From: Planctomycetes bacterium UBA1135 | GTDB taxonomy: Bacteria; Planctomycetota; UBA1135 | NCBI GenBank assembly: GCA_002311925.1 | Contig: DCAK01000029.1 | Location: forward strand, 22,635 to 29,694 | Reading direction: 5' to 3' | Length of the DNA stretch: 7,060 nt | Shown here: positions 6,004-7,060 of the stretch, one piece after another | Position numbering within the stretch: position 1 is the stretch's first letter | How the letters are laid out: each line of letters begins with the position of its first letter | Program-made: the position numbers and the translations under genes | Notes under the pieces: generated by a model | What the model saw: the letters and a program-made list of their open reading frames with translations, nothing else | Database searches by the model: none | What the model was told of the DNA's origin: nothing

Positions 6004-7060
6004 ATGACCACCTACTCCCACGATGGCTCCGGACCCTCCCTGGTCCTGGCGGGGGGAATCCGCACCCCGTGGGCCTCGGCGGGTCGGGCCTTTGCCCGCG
6101 AGGACGCGGGAGGATTGGGCGCCCTGGTGGCTCGCGAGGCGATTTCCAGGACGGGGATGGATCCGGGTCGCCTCGACGAGGTGGTGGCCGGCTGCGTGGG
6201 GCAACCCTTCGACCAGGTGAACCTGGCCCGGGTCATCGGGATGCGGGCCGGGGTTCCCCCCACCGTTCCTGCCCGGACCGTGGCACGCAATTGCGCCAGC
6301 GGCATCGAGGCCGTGACCGCCGCCGCCGCCTCCATCCTTGCCGGCAACGGAGGGGCAGCCCTTTGCGTGGGGGTTGAAGTCATGAGCGCCTACCCCCTCG
6401 TCTACGGCCGCAAGATGACCGACCTCTTCGGGCGCTTGTTCCGGGCCCGCACCCTGGGGGCCCGCCTCTCCGCCCTCGCCTCCTTTCGCCCTTCCTTTCT
6501 CAAGCCGAGGGTCGCCCTCCTGGAGGGCCTCACCGACCCGACTTGCGGACTCATCATGGGAAGCACCGCCGAGCAGGTGGCCCGCGACCATGGAGTGAGT
6601 CGGGAATCCTGCGACGCGCTGGCGCTCGAGAGCCACCGCCGAGCCGCCGCCTCCAGGGAGGCGGGCCGCTTCTCCCCGGAAATCCTTCCCGTCCTTCCCC
6701 AAGGGGCGAAAAAGGGTGGACCCTCACTCACCGAGGACGACTCCATCCGGCTGGACCAATCCGGGGAGAAGCTGGCGCGACTTCGGCCTTGGTTCGAGAA
6801 ACCGGACGGAGTGGTCACGGTCGGCAACTCCTGCGGCGTGACCGACGGCGCCTGCGCCTTGATGCTGATGACCGAAGGCCGCGCCCGCGAAGAGAGTGTC
6901 GAGGTCATGGCCCGCATCCGCGGCTTCGCCTGGGCCGGCCTCGATCCCGCAAGGATGGGGTTGGGGCCGGTCCACGCCACGGCCAGAATTCTCGCCGAGA
7001 CCGGGTTGGAACTTGAAGAAATGGGAGTGATCGAGGTCAATGAGGCCTTCGCCGCCCAGG
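6004..7060 (+). CDS. FadI/trifunctional-beta-like thiolase (acetyl-CoA C-acyltransferase), N-terminal part
   Basis: Splits 3-ketoacyl-CoA with CoA to acetyl-CoA and a shortened acyl-CoA, the last step of beta-oxidation; a biosynthetic acetyl-CoA acetyltransferase is the alternative. The frame is open from ATG 6004 to the right edge (352 codons and one base). TAA 5986-5988 lies upstream in frame, so ATG 6004 is the first possible ATG; no Shine-Dalgarno is visible. Motifs: GGIRTPWA (17-24), VARNCASGIEAV with the probable nucleophile C97 (93-104), GVEVMSAYP (123-131), MGSTAEQVARDHGVS (185-199), DALALESHRRAAA (204-216), NSCGVTDGACALML (275-288), NEAFAAQ (346-352). Residues about 135-180, including FRARTLGARLSALASF, are longer than in canonical thiolases and align by eye with the FadI/HADHB loop. 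The C-terminal His and Cys motifs (GHP and CxGG) fall beyond the window. Divergence from the TetR-fadE unit suggests shared control; a FadJ-like partner may follow outside. Confidence 0.92.
   Translation, partial: MTTYSHDGSGPSLVLAGGIRTPWASAGRAFAREDAGGLGALVAREAISRTGMDPGRLDEVVAGCVGQPFDQVNLARVIGMRAGVPPTVPARTVARNCASGIEAVTAAAASILAGNGGAALCVGVEVMSAYPLVYGRKMTDLFGRLFRARTLGARLSALASFRPSFLKPRVALLEGLTDPTCGLIMGSTAEQVARDHGVSRESCDALALESHRRAAASREAGRFSPEILPVLPQGAKKGGPSLTEDDSIRLDQSGEKLARLRPWFEKPDGVVTVGNSCGVTDGACALMLMTEGRAREESVEVMARIRGFAWAGLDPARMGLGPVHATARILAETGLELEEMGVIEVNEAFAAQ

Overview
The window is GC-rich, almost fully coding bacterial DNA with three gene blocks. The left pair encodes DUF1553 and DUF1501 proteins. 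This pairing is typical of Planctomycetota and related PVC or Acidobacteria-like lineages, so I infer such a host; I cannot fix the phylum from the sequence alone. Three 60-base lines counted by hand gave 37 GC (start of window), 32 GC (from 901) and 43 GC (from 4021), so the left block seems somewhat less GC-rich than the fadE block.

Block 1 (1-2941, + strand): the C-terminal part of a large planctomycete-type DUF1549/DUF1553 (PSD1) protein, cut by the left edge, runs with an ATGA overlap into a complete DUF1501 protein that has a twin-arginine signal. They form a two-gene unit of unknown biochemical role, probably outside the cytoplasm.

Block 2 (2938-5948, - strand): a TetR-family regulator followed, again with an ATGA overlap, by a full-length FadE-type acyl-CoA dehydrogenase of 805 residues. 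The fadE stop codon and the DUF1501 stop codon interlock in the palindrome CTAG, so the two convergent genes share bases and have no spacer.

Block 3 (6004-7060, + strand): a FadI/trifunctional-beta-like thiolase diverges from the TetR gene and runs off the right edge, so its last catalytic motifs are not visible. FadE does the first step of fatty-acid beta-oxidation and the thiolase the last. With the local TetR regulator they look like a self-controlled fatty-acid degradation locus.

The most unusual part is the 55-bp AT-rich gap between the TetR and thiolase genes (5949-6003). Its two ends are an exact 8-bp inverted repeat, so both genes carry the same eight bases (ACGCAACC) directly before their start codons. 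The interior holds a 14-bp perfect palindrome, a 13-bp palindrome and several GTTRAC-like boxes, a good candidate for the TetR operator. No clearly new biological system is visible; the best leads are this divergent control region and the uncharacterised DUF1553/DUF1501 pair. No RNA genes, mobile elements or CRISPR arrays were seen, and no gene-free stretch exceeds 55 bases.
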